Assembly: GCA_004963905.1 (NCBI GenBank)
Contig: SUGL01000012.1
Coordinates: 1-64,000, forward strand
DNA from: Mesorhizobium sp.
GTDB taxonomy: Bacteria > Pseudomonadota > Alphaproteobacteria > Rhizobiales > Rhizobiaceae
Length of the DNA stretch: 64,000 nt
Direction: 5' to 3'
Shown: piece after piece, positions 34,447-43,073 of the stretch
Position numbering within the stretch: position 1 is the first letter of the stretch
Layout of the letters: every line of letters starts with the position of its first letter
The notes under the pieces: generated by a model
Database searches by the model: none
Seen by the model: only the letters and a program-made list of their open reading frames with translations
Told to the model about the DNA's origin: nothing
Program-made: the position numbers and the translations under genes

Positions 34447-36420
34447 TCAGGCCGCGCGGCGCTTGCGGTCGGGAGAGACTGCCTCGTCGGCCAGCAATTT
34501 CACCGCGTCCGCGAGCTTCTGCGATTCCTGGTCGCGGGAACCGAGCCGGCGGACATTGACGGTCTCCTCTTCCGCCTCGCGCTTGCCGCAGACGAGGATG
34601 ACCGGCACCTTGGCCAGGCTGTGCTCGCGCACCTTGTAGTTGATCTTCTCGTTGCGCAGGTCCGCCTCGGCCAGCAGGCCCACAGCCTTGAGCCTATCGA
34701 CGACCTTCATCGCGTATTCGTCGGCATCCGAGGTGATCGTCGCCACCACCACCTGCAGCGGCGCGAACCACAGCGGGAAATGGCCGGAATAGTTCTCGAT
34801 CAGGATGCCGAGGAAGCGTTCCATCGAGCCGCACACCGCGCGATGCACCATGACCGGCTGCTTCTTCTCCGAATCCGAGCCGATATAGAAGGCGCCGAAC
34901 CGCTCCGGCAGGTTGAAGTCGACCTGCGTGGTGCCGCACTGCCATTCGCGGCCGATGGCATCCTTCAGCACATATTCGAACTTCGGGCCGTAGAAAGCGC
35001 CCTCGCCCGGATTGACCGAGGTCTTGATGCGATTGCCGGAGCGCGTGCGGATCGTCTCCAGCACGTTGCTCATGATCGCCTCGGCGTGGTCCCAGGCCTC
35101 GTCGGTGCCGACGCGCTTGTCCGGCCGCGTCGACAGCTTCACGGCGACCTCGTCGAAGCCGAAATCGGCATAGGTCGACAGGATCAGGTCGTTGATGCGC
35201 AGGCATTCGGCGGCGAGTTGCTCCTCGGTGCAGAAGATATGCGCATCGTCCTGCGTGAAGCCGCGCACGCGCATCAGCCCGTGCAGCGCGCCCGACGGCT
35301 CGTAGCGGTGCACATTGCCGAACTCGGCAAGCTTCACGGGTAGTTCGCGGTAAGACTTCAACCCATGCTTGAAGATCTGCACATGGCCGGGACAGTTCAT
35401 CGGCTTCAGCGCGAAGATCCGGTCGTCGTCGGTATCGTCGCCGGCAACCGTGACCTTGAACATCGCGTCGCGGTACCAGCCCCAGTGGCCGGACGTCTCC
35501 CAAAGGCTCTTGTCCAGCACCTGCGGCGCGTTGACTTCCTGGTAGCCGTGCTCGTCGAGGCGGCGGCGCATGTAGTTGACCAGGTTCTGGAACATCTTCC
35601 AGCCCTTGGCATGCCAGAACACGACGCCCGGCCCCTCTTCCTGGAAATGGAACAGGTCCATCTCGCGGCCGAGCTTGCGGTGGTCGCGCTTCTCGGCTTC
35701 CTCGAGCAGCGTCTGATAGGCCTCCAGTTGCGCCTGGTCGGCAAAGGCGGTGCCGTAGATGCGCGTCAGCATCGGGTTGTTGGAATCGCCGCGCCAGTAG
35801 GCGCCCGCCACCTTCATCAGCTTGAAGGCATTGCCGACCTGCCCGGTCGAAGCCATGTGCGGACCGCGGCAGAGGTCGAACCAGTCGCCCTGCGCGTAGA
35901 TCTTGATGTCCTGGTCCTCTGGGATCGCGTCGATCAGCTCGACCTTGTAGCGCTCACCCTTGTCGGCAAAGACCTTCTTCGCCTTCTCCCGCGACCAGAC
36001 TTCCTTGGTGAACGGCTTGTTGCGGGCGATGATCTCGCGCATCTTCTTTTCGATCGCCGGGAAATCATCCGGCGTGAACGGCTCGTTGCGCGCGAAGTCG
36101 TAATAGAATCCGTTCTCGATCACCGGCCCGATGGTTACCTGCGTTCCCGGCCAGAGTTCCTGGACGGCCTCGGCCAGCACATGAGCAGCGTCATGGCGGA
36201 TGAGTTCCAGCGCGCGCGGATCCTCGCGGGTGATGATCTCGACCTTGCCGGACTTGCCGAGCGGATCGGAAAGATCGCGCACGGTGCCATCGAGGCTGTA
36301 GGCCACGGCCTTCTTGGCCAACGACTTCGAGATCGATTCGGCAAGACCGGCGCCGGTCGTCGCCGCGTCGTACTCGCGGACCGAACCATCGGGAAACGTC
36401 AGGGAAACGGAATTCAGCAT
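34447..36420 (-). CDS. thrS: Threonyl-tRNA synthetase
   Basis: A 657-residue class II synthetase. An N-terminal TGS domain (residues 1-65), the editing domain ([20 protein letters not shown]), and the catalytic core with [20 protein letters not shown] and [18 protein letters not shown] are visible; the anticodon-binding domain follows [21 protein letters not shown] 36420 is preceded by TAGGAGAAG; the longer frame adds a tail not seen in ThrS. Full length suggests a normal editing-competent enzyme. Confidence 0.96.
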   Translation of the reverse strand: MLNSVSLTFPDGSVREYDAATTGAGLAESISKSLAKKAVAYSLDGTVRDLSDPLGKSGKVEIITREDPRALELIRHDAAHVLAEAVQELWPGTQVTIGPVIENGFYYDFARNEPFTPDDFPAIEKKMREIIARNKPFTKEVWSREKAKKVFADKGERYKVELIDAIPEDQDIKIYAQGDWFDLCRGPHMASTGQVGNAFKLMKVAGAYWRGDSNNPMLTRIYGTAFADQAQLEAYQTLLEEAEKRDHRKLGREMDLFHFQEEGPGVVFWHAKGWKMFQNLVNYMRRRLDEHGYQEVNAPQVLDKSLWETSGHWGWYRDAMFKVTVAGDDTDDDRIFALKPMNCPGHVQIFKHGLKSYRELPVKLAEFGNVHRYEPSGALHGLMRVRGFTQDDAHIFCTEEQLAAECLRINDLILSTYADFGFDEVAVKLSTRPDKRVGTDEAWDHAEAIMSNVLETIRTRSGNRIKTSVNPGEGAFYGPKFEYVLKDAIGREWQCGTTQVDFNLPERFGAFYIGSDSEKKQPVMVHRAVCGSMERFLGILIENYSGHFPLWFAPLQVVVATITSDADEYAMKVVDRLKAVGLLAEADLRNEKINYKVREHSLAKVPVILVCGKREAEEETVNVRRLGSRDQESQKLADAVKLLADEAVSPDRKRRAA

Positions 36421-36635
36421 CAATCTTCTCCTATCCAGTCCCGCAAACGAGCGCGGGTGGTGAAAATGCATGTCGCAGGAATGCGCTGGAGCATGCAGAG
36501 GGGTTAGCCGGAGGCCGGCGGGCGCGGTTTTAGAGGCAGCGCCGCCTCAGGTAAAGAGCGGCCCGTCAGGAAATGTCGCCAGCGATGTCGCAGGCCGGTC
36601 GCGAAGGCTTGCGAATAATCCCGGGACAGATTTGG

Positions 36636-37481
36636 ATGACCGCAATGGAAGACGCCGCACCCAGCCGAACCGCCCTCCGCGTCGCACGCTTGCGGGCGCT
36701 GCATCAGTTTTCGCCGCAGGCCGCGCTGTTTCGTGATCCCTACGCGGCAGCAATTCTGGGCGAAGCCGCGCCTCGCGCGCAGGAGCTCGAACAGGAGGAC
36801 GAGCATGGCCGCCGCATGCGCTTGTTCGTTGCGGCGCGCGCCCGCCTCGCCGAGGATTGGCTGGCGGCAGCGGTGCGGCGCGGTGTCCGGCAGGTCGTGG
36901 TGCTGGGCGCCGGACTTGATACGTTCTCACTGCGCAATCCATACCCGGACCTTGCGGTGTTCGAGGTCGATCACCCGGCAACGCAAGCATGGAAACGCCG
37001 GCTCATCGCCGACGCCGGCCTCGCGGAGCCGCCCGGCGCCACATTTGTGCCGGTGAATTTCGAGCGCCGGCTTCTGTCGGAAGAATTGTCGTCCGCCGGG
37101 CTCAAGCCGACCGAGGCGAGCTTCTTCATGTGGCTGGGGGTCGTGCCCTACCTGACCAAGGAAGCGATCTTCGGCACGCTGTCCTACATCGCCGGTATCC
37201 CCGGCTCCGAGGTCGTCTTCGACTACAGCGAACCGGCTGAGAACCGCGATGTGACGGGACAGGCAACGCTTGCGTTCCATGCCGCGCGCGTCGCATCCGT
37301 CGGCGAGCCTTGGATCAGCTTTTTTGATCCTCGCGCGCTGGCGAAGTCCCTCAACGACCTCGGCTTCGACGACGTCGAGGATCTCGAGAGCGGCGCCATC
37401 GCCGCGCGTTTTGCCAGAGCCCCTAACCCCGACCGAAGCAATTCCGGCGGGCATTTACTGCGCGCCCGCCGAAGCGCCTGA
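36636..37481 (+). CDS. LCMT/Ppm1-type class I SAM-dependent methyltransferase
   Basis: A 281-residue protein. VRQVVVLGAGLDTFSLRNPY near residues 82-101 is the S-adenosylmethionine motif I with the DT(F/R) pattern of the leucine carboxyl methyltransferase group (TIGR00027-like), then VFEVDHPATQAWKRRLI as motif II. FRDPYAAAILGEAA near the N-terminus is also typical. The methyl acceptor is unknown. The start is uncertain; ATG 36645 is an alternative with no better ribosome site. Confidence 0.82.
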   Translation: MTAMEDAAPSRTALRVARLRALHQFSPQAALFRDPYAAAILGEAAPRAQELEQEDEHGRRMRLFVAARARLAEDWLAAAVRRGVRQVVVLGAGLDTFSLRNPYPDLAVFEVDHPATQAWKRRLIADAGLAEPPGATFVPVNFERRLLSEELSSAGLKPTEASFFMWLGVVPYLTKEAIFGTLSYIAGIPGSEVVFDYSEPAENRDVTGQATLAFHAARVASVGEPWISFFDPRALAKSLNDLGFDDVEDLESGAIAARFARAPNPDRSNSGGHLLRARRSA

Positions 37482-37487
37482 AGCCGA

Positions 37488-38297
37488 TCATTTCACCAGC
37501 TGCGGCAGATCCTTCAGGAACGCCGCGCGCGTGGCGGGCCCCTTCGGCATGTCGCCGCGCTTGGTGTCGACGACCAACCGGGCGAACACGATCCGGCGGC
37601 CACCCTTCTCGGCCCAGCCGACGAACCAGCCGAGCGAACGCTTGCTCTTGCTGAGCCTCGTGCTGCCGGTCTTGCCCTGCACGGTCCAATCCCCCGCCTC
37701 GAAGGTTGGGATGATCGCTTTCGTCATCTCATGCGCCTTGGCCGAAACCGGCATTTTGCCGGCAAGCAGCCGGCGCAGGAACGCCGCCTGCTCGACGGGT
37801 GAGATTTCGAGCGAGGAATCCACCCAGGAATTGGTGAGGCCGTCATTCTTGCCGGCGGTCCCCGAAACATCCGCGTTGCCGTAGCCGAACTTCGAGACAT
37901 AGCCGGCGAAACGATCCGCTCCCAGCCGGCGCGTGATCTCGCGCGAATACCAGATGATGGAGTCGCGTTCCCAGATCGTCGGGTCGACGGTCTTGCGGTC
38001 GCGCTTCACCGCGTTGAACTCCGGCTTGTAGTCCCAGCTCGGCGTATGCTGGTCGCTCAGGATTGCGGAATCGTAGCCGATCAGCGCCAGAGGCACCTTG
38101 AAGGTGGAAGCCGGGCTGACGCGCCGGTCGCAGACGCCGTCCTGGTAAAGCGTCGCGCCGCTTTCCGAATCCTGGATCAGCGTGCAGCGGATGTCCTCGA
38201 GCGGCGCCGATTGCGCTCGCATCGGCAGGCCGAACATCCAGGCCAGAAGGAACAGAATAATGGCAATAAAGAAGGGATAGCGGTCCATCTGGCGCAT
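37488..38297 (-). CDS. Class D (OXA-type) beta-lactamase
   Basis: A 269-residue protein with a signal peptide (hydrophobic 9-25, cleavage near QSAPL). The serine beta-lactamase motifs are in order: S64-T-F-K67 (PASTFKVPL), S113-I-I where class D usually has SxV, Y139-G-N141 ([11 protein letters not shown]), and K209-T-G211 followed by [10 protein letters not shown]. These together define class D rather than a transpeptidase such as MecR/BlaR. The context has no transposon, integron or resistance gene, so it is probably an intrinsic chromosomal enzyme. Spectrum cannot be inferred. Confidence 0.88.
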   Translation of the reverse strand: MRQMDRYPFFIAIILFLLAWMFGLPMRAQSAPLEDIRCTLIQDSESGATLYQDGVCDRRVSPASTFKVPLALIGYDSAILSDQHTPSWDYKPEFNAVKRDRKTVDPTIWERDSIIWYSREITRRLGADRFAGYVSKFGYGNADVSGTAGKNDGLTNSWVDSSLEISPVEQAAFLRRLLAGKMPVSAKAHEMTKAIIPTFEAGDWTVQGKTGSTRLSKSKRSLGWFVGWAEKGGRRIVFARLVVDTKRGDMPKGPATRAAFLKDLPQLVK

Positions 38298-38438
38298 CGA
38301 AGCTCACTCCGGAAAGGGATTACGGGAAGCGGCTTAGCGAGGCGTCTTGTCTCGATTTTGTCTCAAATTCGCAGTGTTTGTGCAGCTTGGCGTTAACCCT
38401 ACCGGATCGTAAACATGGCCTGCGGAACGTCGATGCGG

Positions 38439-38813
38439 TCAGCGCTCCGCTTGCCCGCGTTTCCGGCCGAGCTGCCAGTAGCGCCACGGCATGAACCAGA
38501 CATAGCGCGCCGCAAGCGTCTCCGGCACGCGGTCGATGCCGTGCGTTCCGAACGGCCCGCAGCGCGAAACCCGAAACAACGCCATCCAGCCTCCGGCCCA
38601 CAGGCCATGGCGGGCGATCGCCTCATGCGCATATTCGGAGCAGGTCGGCAGATGCCGGCAGCTGTTGCCGATGAAGCCGGAAAGCGTCAGTTGGTAAAGG
38701 CGCACCAGCGACGTGCCAAGGATGCGTCCCGGAGTCTTGCGCCAAGGTCCCGGCCAGTTGCGCCCGTGCCGAACCGGCCGGGCGCCATGCCTATGCCCAT
38801 CGTGGTCAGCCAA
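38439..38813 (-). CDS. yidD: Membrane protein insertion efficiency factor YidD
   Basis: The core RLYQLTLSGFIGNSCRHLPT, CSEYAHEAIARHG and GGWMALFRVSRCGPFGTHG is unmistakable YidD, a small membrane-peripheral protein that assists YidC-mediated insertion. I start at TTG 38813, which has GGAG nine bases upstream and gives a short histidine-rich lead before RNWPGPWRKTPG; the frame stays open to an ATG at 38969. The usual neighbours rnpA/yidC are not here. Confidence 0.85.
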   Translation of the reverse strand: MADHDGHRHGARPVRHGRNWPGPWRKTPGRILGTSLVRLYQLTLSGFIGNSCRHLPTCSEYAHEAIARHGLWAGGWMALFRVSRCGPFGTHGIDRVPETLAARYVWFMPWRYWQLGRKRGQAER

Positions 38814-38886
38814 CCACTTTGCTCCACAGCGTTCTTCTTCGCGATAGATGTGGGCTTCGAACCGTGAGCGCAATGATCTTTTGCCC

Positions 38887-39048
38887 CTATGGTCCGGAGC
38901 GACGGTTAGGATACCTGTCCGTCCATGGTGAGTGGTGACATGAAATATGCCGATGGTCATGGCAGCCACGCCCGTGCCGGGCTTCGCCGTGCCACTGAAA
39001 GGTGGCGATCCGCATGACGTCGCTCAAAATGGCCAGGAACTGGTTCAT
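38887..39048 (-). CDS. Possible small protein divergent from the LysR gene
   Basis: A 53-codon frame starting MNQFLAILSDVMRIATFQWH, preceded by AAGGAG at nine bases, an unusually good ribosome site for a chance frame. The C-terminal half is rich in histidine and arginine and is not recognisable. It lies 94 bases from the divergent LysR gene. It might be a regulated small protein; coding status is not proven. Confidence 0.35.
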   Translation of the reverse strand: MNQFLAILSDVMRIATFQWHGEARHGRGCHDHRHISCHHSPWTDRYPNRRSGP

Positions 39049-39122
39049 GGCAGCTGCTCCTTCGAGCGCCGATTAGACTGCCGTTGGCCTTGGCCCTCAA
39101 ACGAGTATAATTTCCGCGTCGG

Positions 39123-39137
39123 ATAACTTGAGGTTAT
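39123..39137. promoter_or_regulatory. LysR-type box (T-N11-A) overlapping the LysR leader
   Basis: ATAAC-TTGAG-GTTAT is a perfect 5-5-5 inverted repeat and fits the T-N11-A consensus of LysR regulators. It ends five bases before the LysR ATG, where bound protein would block its own expression, while a divergent promoter could be controlled from the same site. Confidence 0.55.
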
Positions 39138-39142
39138 GCGAT

Positions 39143-40048
39143 ATGAAGCGGGGCCGGCTGCCGCTGACGGCATTGCGAAGTTTCGAAACGGCCGGCCGGC
39201 ATTTGAGCTTCAGCCGCGCGGCGGAGGAGCTTTATGTTTCGCAGGCCGCGATCAGCCGGCAGATCCGCGAGCTCGAGACCTTCCTGCGACAGCCCTTGTT
39301 TGTCCGCCTCCATCGCCGCGTCGAGCTGACGGATGCCGGTGGCCGGCTGCTCGACCAACTGGTGAGGAGCTTCGACGACATTGATCGCGTGCTTTCGGAT
39401 TTAGTGGCTTCGCCGGCGCAAATGGTACTGCGCGTCAGCGTCGAACCCTCGCTTGCCGCGGTGTGGCTGGTGCCGAGGCTCAACCGCTTTCGCCAGTTGC
39501 GCCCCGATATCGACGTTTCCCTGGACGTCGATCCGAGATTGATCGAATTCCGCACCGACCAGCCCGAGCTCGCCTTGCGCTTCAGCCCGCACGCGACCTC
39601 GTGGCCGCGCAGCGATGCCGAACGGCTGGCCTCGACCGTCGATTCACCGGTCCTGTCGCCGGCGCTGCTGGCGTCCGGCCCTCCTTTGGAGAAGCCGGTC
39701 GACCTTCGCCACTACACTCTGCTGCATGAGGAAAACCGCCAGGGCTGGGCGCGCTGGTTCGAGGCGGCCGGCGTGCCGGCCGCCGCCGTGCCGGCGCGCG
39801 GTCCGATGCTGGCCGACGCTTCGCTTTCGAAACAGGCAGCATTGCTCGGCCATGGCGTGGCCCTCGGCGATCTCTTGCAGATCGGCAACGAGCTCGCCTC
39901 CGGCGCGCTGGTCAAGCCCTTCGACATCGACGTCGCGTCCGGCGCCTACTGGCTGGTGGCGAGAAATTTGCGGGATCTTTCCGAGCCGGCCAGAGCTTTC
40001 GCCGACTGGATACGAAGCGAATTCGCCGTGACAAGGCGAGCGGCCTAG
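39143..40048 (+). CDS. LysR family transcriptional regulator (GcvA-like)
   Basis: A 301-residue regulator. The helix-turn-helix is at residues 4-63: PLTALRSFETAGRHLSFSRA and LYVSQAAISRQIRELETFL. The effector domain follows (about 85-295) and matches the GcvA/VtlR-like subgroup, with HYTLLHEENRQGWARWFEAA. GAGG at 39130-39133 precedes ATG 39143. A LysR box lies immediately upstream. The target is unknown; a short possible gene is divergent. Convergent with the Fe-S scaffold gene. Confidence 0.88.
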   Translation: MKRGRLPLTALRSFETAGRHLSFSRAAEELYVSQAAISRQIRELETFLRQPLFVRLHRRVELTDAGGRLLDQLVRSFDDIDRVLSDLVASPAQMVLRVSVEPSLAAVWLVPRLNRFRQLRPDIDVSLDVDPRLIEFRTDQPELALRFSPHATSWPRSDAERLASTVDSPVLSPALLASGPPLEKPVDLRHYTLLHEENRQGWARWFEAAGVPAAAVPARGPMLADASLSKQAALLGHGVALGDLLQIGNELASGALVKPFDIDVASGAYWLVARNLRDLSEPARAFADWIRSEFAVTRRAA

Positions 40049-40058
40049 GACCCTGTCG

Positions 40059-40505
40059 TCAAGCCGCCTGTCCGGCGCGCTTCTTCTCGATCTGGCCGAT
40101 CGCGTCGACCACCGCGTCGAAGGTCAGCATTGTCGATGCGTGGCGCGCCTTGTAGTCGCGCACCGGCTCCAGATATCTCAAGTCGGCAAACCGGCCTTCC
40201 GGCGGCGCGCCGTCTTCCTTGAGCATCTTCAGCATGGTCTCGCGCACCGCGCGCAACTCGTCGGCGTTGGCGCCGATGACATGCTGGGCCATGATCGACG
40301 AGGATGCCTGGCCGAGCGCGCAGGCTTTCACGTCATGGGCGAAATCGGTCACGATATCGCCATCCATTTTGAGGTCGACGGTGACCGTCGAGCCGCATAA
40401 TTTGGAGTGCGCCCTGGCGGTCGCATCGGGGTGGTCGAGCCGGCCGATCCGCGCGATGTTTCCAGCGAAGCCCAGAATTTTCGCATTGTAGACGTCGTCG
40501 ATCAT
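40059..40505 (-). CDS. NifU/SufU-like iron-sulfur scaffold protein
   Basis: A 148-residue protein of the IscU/SufU N-terminal fold. Conserved cysteines C37 (SKLCGST) and C62 (DVKACALGQ) are present, but the third position, in [14 protein letters not shown], has histidine-alanine-serine (H122-A-S124) instead of a cysteine. It may therefore be a variant scaffold or a cluster-handling accessory protein. ATG 40505 starts at the conserved [11 protein letters not shown]; the longer frame adds an unrelated tail. It is divergent from folE, an arrangement I recall from other rhizobia. Confidence 0.8.
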   Translation of the reverse strand: MIDDVYNAKILGFAGNIARIGRLDHPDATARAHSKLCGSTVTVDLKMDGDIVTDFAHDVKACALGQASSSIMAQHVIGANADELRAVRETMLKMLKEDGAPPEGRFADLRYLEPVRDYKARHASTMLTFDAVVDAIGQIEKKRAGQAA

Positions 40506-40742
40506 ATTTTTCCAATCCGTCGCCGCCAAGCGAACAGGGTTTGCCGCTGTTGCGTCTTCCTTTCGCTCTGCACGAGCATATATAATGCTGGCAGCCGGGC
40601 ATCGACAAGGCAAGCTCAAGCCATTGTCATTGCTCATCTGTTCACGCCGCTTTACGGGCTGGAAACCGGGCGAGTTTCACCCGAAAGGTCGTGGTCCGTT
40701 CAACTCGTCCCACCTTTGAGTGGGACTACGGGAGACGCCTTT

Positions 40743-41369
40743 ATGGATGCCGTCATCAAGAAACTCATGCCCCCTGCCTCCTATATGGAGAAGCCTGTCA
40801 CCGATCGCCCGAGCGAGGCCGAGGTCGAGGCCGCCGTGCGCACGCTTTTGCGCTGGACCGGCGACAATCCGGATCGCGAAGGTCTTGTCGATACGCCGAA
40901 GCGCGTCACCAAGGCCTTCCGCGAGATGTTCAACGGCTACGATATGTGCCCGGCCGAAGAGCTTGGCCGCACTTTCGAGGAAGTGGCCGGCTATGACGAT
41001 CTCGTCATCGTCAGGGACATCAAGTTCCACTCCCATTGCGAGCACCACATGGTGCCGATCATCGGCAAGGCGCATGTCGGCTACCTGCCGGACGGCAAGG
41101 TCGTGGGCCTCTCCAAGATCGCCCGCGTCGTCGACATTTTCGCGCATCGCCTGCAGACGCAGGAAGCGATGACCGCGCAGATCGCCGGCGTCATCCAGGA
41201 CGTGCTCAATCCGCGCGGCGTCGCCGTCATGATCGAGGCCGAGCATATGTGCATGGCCATGCGCGGCATCCGCAAGCAGGGTTCGACCACGCTCACCTCG
41301 ACCTTCACCGGCGTCTTCAAGGACACGCCCGAAGAGCAGGTGCGCTTCGTCACCATGGTGCGCGCCTAA
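40743..41369 (+). CDS. folE: GTP cyclohydrolase I
   Basis: A 208-residue type I enzyme. Zinc ligands C99 and H102 ([11 protein letters not shown]) and C170 ([11 protein letters not shown]) are intact; [20 protein letters not shown] is the family signature. It catalyses the first step of tetrahydrofolate and pterin synthesis. GGGAG lies upstream of ATG 40743. A family B hairpin repeat separates it from hisI. Confidence 0.96.
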   Translation: MDAVIKKLMPPASYMEKPVTDRPSEAEVEAAVRTLLRWTGDNPDREGLVDTPKRVTKAFREMFNGYDMCPAEELGRTFEEVAGYDDLVIVRDIKFHSHCEHHMVPIIGKAHVGYLPDGKVVGLSKIARVVDIFAHRLQTQEAMTAQIAGVIQDVLNPRGVAVMIEAEHMCMAMRGIRKQGSTTLTSTFTGVFKDTPEEQVRFVTMVRA

Positions 41370-41392
41370 GCGTCCGCCGTCACCTGCTAAAG

Positions 41393-41512
41393 GCGTAGGC
41401 TGAGTCGAAAATGGTGGTTTCCGAAATCCGGAGCGGAGCGTATTTGAAGTACGCGAGCACCGGAAGCACGAGGAGCCGCCGTTTACGCAGGCCCGGCCTC
41501 CGCTGAATATCA
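41393..41512. repeat. Long hairpin repeat, family B, copy 2
   Basis: Same design as the copy at 14923: GAGTCGAAAATGGTGGTTTC, then CGGAGCGGAGCGTATTTGAA, GTACGCGAGCACCGGAAGC and GGAGCCGCCGTTTACGCAGG. Inner arms AAATGGTGGTTTCC and GGAGCCGCCGTTT pair with wobbles; several changes relative to copy 1 keep the pairing. It is followed by ATGGATCAAAACAAGGACC, a scrap of the family A repeat tail, which contributes the hisI ribosome site. Confidence 0.78.
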
Positions 41513-41537
41513 GCATGGATCAAAACAAGGACCGGCG

Positions 41538-41996
41538 ATGTCGGCACTGCAATTTCCCGAAGCTCCAGCAGACAAGAAGGCGCTGGAGGAAGGCACCGTC
41601 CTTTCTCCGCGCTTCGATGCAGCCGGCCTCGTCACCGTCGTCGTCACCGACGCCGGCGACGGCATGCTTTTGATGGTCGCGCATATGAACGCGGAGGCTT
41701 TGGCGCTGACGCTGGAAACCGGCATCGCGCATTATTGGTCGCGCTCGCGCAACGCGCTGTGGAAGAAGGGCGAGACCTCGGGCAACTTCCAACGCGTCGT
41801 CGAGATGCGCACGGATTGTGACCAGGACGCGATATGGTTGAGCGTCAAAGTATTGGGCCACGACGCAACTTGTCACACTGGCAGGCGTTCCTGCTTTTAT
41901 CGGACGGTGGGGCTCGACGACGGCAAGGCGACGCTTGCCGACGATGGCAGCAAGCCGCTGTTCGATGCGCAACAAACGTATCGGAAGCCGGTGTGA
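41538..41996 (+). CDS. hisI: Phosphoribosyl-AMP cyclohydrolase
   Basis: A 152-residue enzyme of histidine biosynthesis without the HisE fusion. [11 protein letters not shown] has the magnesium aspartates, and [11 protein letters not shown] has the zinc cysteines. [17 protein letters not shown] and [17 protein letters not shown] are typical. It opens the purine ring of PR-AMP. AAGGA sits six bases before the ATG. Confidence 0.95.
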   Translation: MSALQFPEAPADKKALEEGTVLSPRFDAAGLVTVVVTDAGDGMLLMVAHMNAEALALTLETGIAHYWSRSRNALWKKGETSGNFQRVVEMRTDCDQDAIWLSVKVLGHDATCHTGRRSCFYRTVGLDDGKATLADDGSKPLFDAQQTYRKPV

Positions 41997-42077
41997 ACCA
42001 TTCAATATTCACAAACCACTCACATTCACTATTCTCAAACATCCTTGATGTAGAAGGGATACGGGACAAGGGAGATC

Positions 42078-43052
42078 ATGATGCTCGAATGGGCGTCATT
42101 GCGCAGCAGACCTGACGTTCAGGAAGCCAACGGCCCTGCGTCGTCCGGCGGCGTGCCCGGATCGAAAACGGCGAGGAAGGCGGGCATTTCGCTGGCGCTC
42201 GGCGGCGGTTGCGCCCGGGGCTGGGCCCATATCGGCGTGCTGCGCGCGCTGGACGAAGCCGGCATCGAAGTGTCGATGATCGCCGGTACCTCGATCGGCG
42301 CGCTCGTTGGCGGCTGCTACCTTGCCGGCAAGCTGGACGAGCTGGAGGAATTTGCCAGGAGCCTGACCAAGCGCCGCATCTTCGGGCTTCTCGATCTCAA
42401 TCTGCGCGGCAGCGGCCTGTTCGGCGGTATGAAGCTCGATGCGCGTCTGCGTGAGCACGTGGACGGTATCCGTTTCGAGGACCTGTCGAAGCCCTTCGTC
42501 GCCGTCGCTTCCGAAATCCGCACCGGCCACGAAATCTGGCTGTCGCACGGCTCGCTGATCACCGCCATGCGCGCATCCTACGCGCTGCCCGGCGTCTTCT
42601 CGCCCGTGAACTGCAACGGCCGCATGCTGGTCGACGGCGCGCTGGTCAATCCGGTGCCGGTGTCTGTCTGCCGTGCCTACGAGCAGCCGCTCGTGGTGGC
42701 CGTCAACCTGCATTACGATCTGTTCGGACGTGCCGCGGTCATCAAGCACAGCGCGGGCGAGCTCGTCGTCGAGAGCGACGCGCCGCGCCCCGGCCAGGTC
42801 AACCCTCAGCATCACCCGCACCAGACGCGCCTCGGCATCACCGGCGTCATGGTCGAGGCCTTCAACATCATCCAGGACCGGATTTCGCGCGCCAGGCTTG
42901 CCGGTGACCCACCGGACATGTCGCTGCAGCCGAAGCTCAGCCATATCGGTCTGACCGAGTTCCATCGCGCCGACGAGGCGATCCGTCTCGGCTACCAGGC
43001 GACGATGTCTCAGATCAGCGAATTGACGCGGTTGCAGACGGTGCTCGCCTGA
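42078..43052 (+). CDS. Patatin-like phospholipase (RssA/YchK-type)
   Basis: A 324-residue protein. The oxyanion-hole glycine run LALGGGCARGWAHIG (39-53), nucleophile G-T-S72-I-G (70-74) and the catalytic aspartate in LVDGALVNPVPVSV (about residue 190) form the Ser-Asp dyad. A C-terminal domain of about 90 residues follows. It is probably a cytoplasmic or peripheral lipid esterase. Two adjacent ATGs (42078, 42081) are possible starts; GGGAG is just upstream. Confidence 0.87.
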   Translation: MMLEWASLRSRPDVQEANGPASSGGVPGSKTARKAGISLALGGGCARGWAHIGVLRALDEAGIEVSMIAGTSIGALVGGCYLAGKLDELEEFARSLTKRRIFGLLDLNLRGSGLFGGMKLDARLREHVDGIRFEDLSKPFVAVASEIRTGHEIWLSHGSLITAMRASYALPGVFSPVNCNGRMLVDGALVNPVPVSVCRAYEQPLVVAVNLHYDLFGRAAVIKHSAGELVVESDAPRPGQVNPQHHPHQTRLGITGVMVEAFNIIQDRISRARLAGDPPDMSLQPKLSHIGLTEFHRADEAIRLGYQATMSQISELTRLQTVLA

Positions 43053-43073
43053 TCTGAAACCGCAGTCAAAAAT

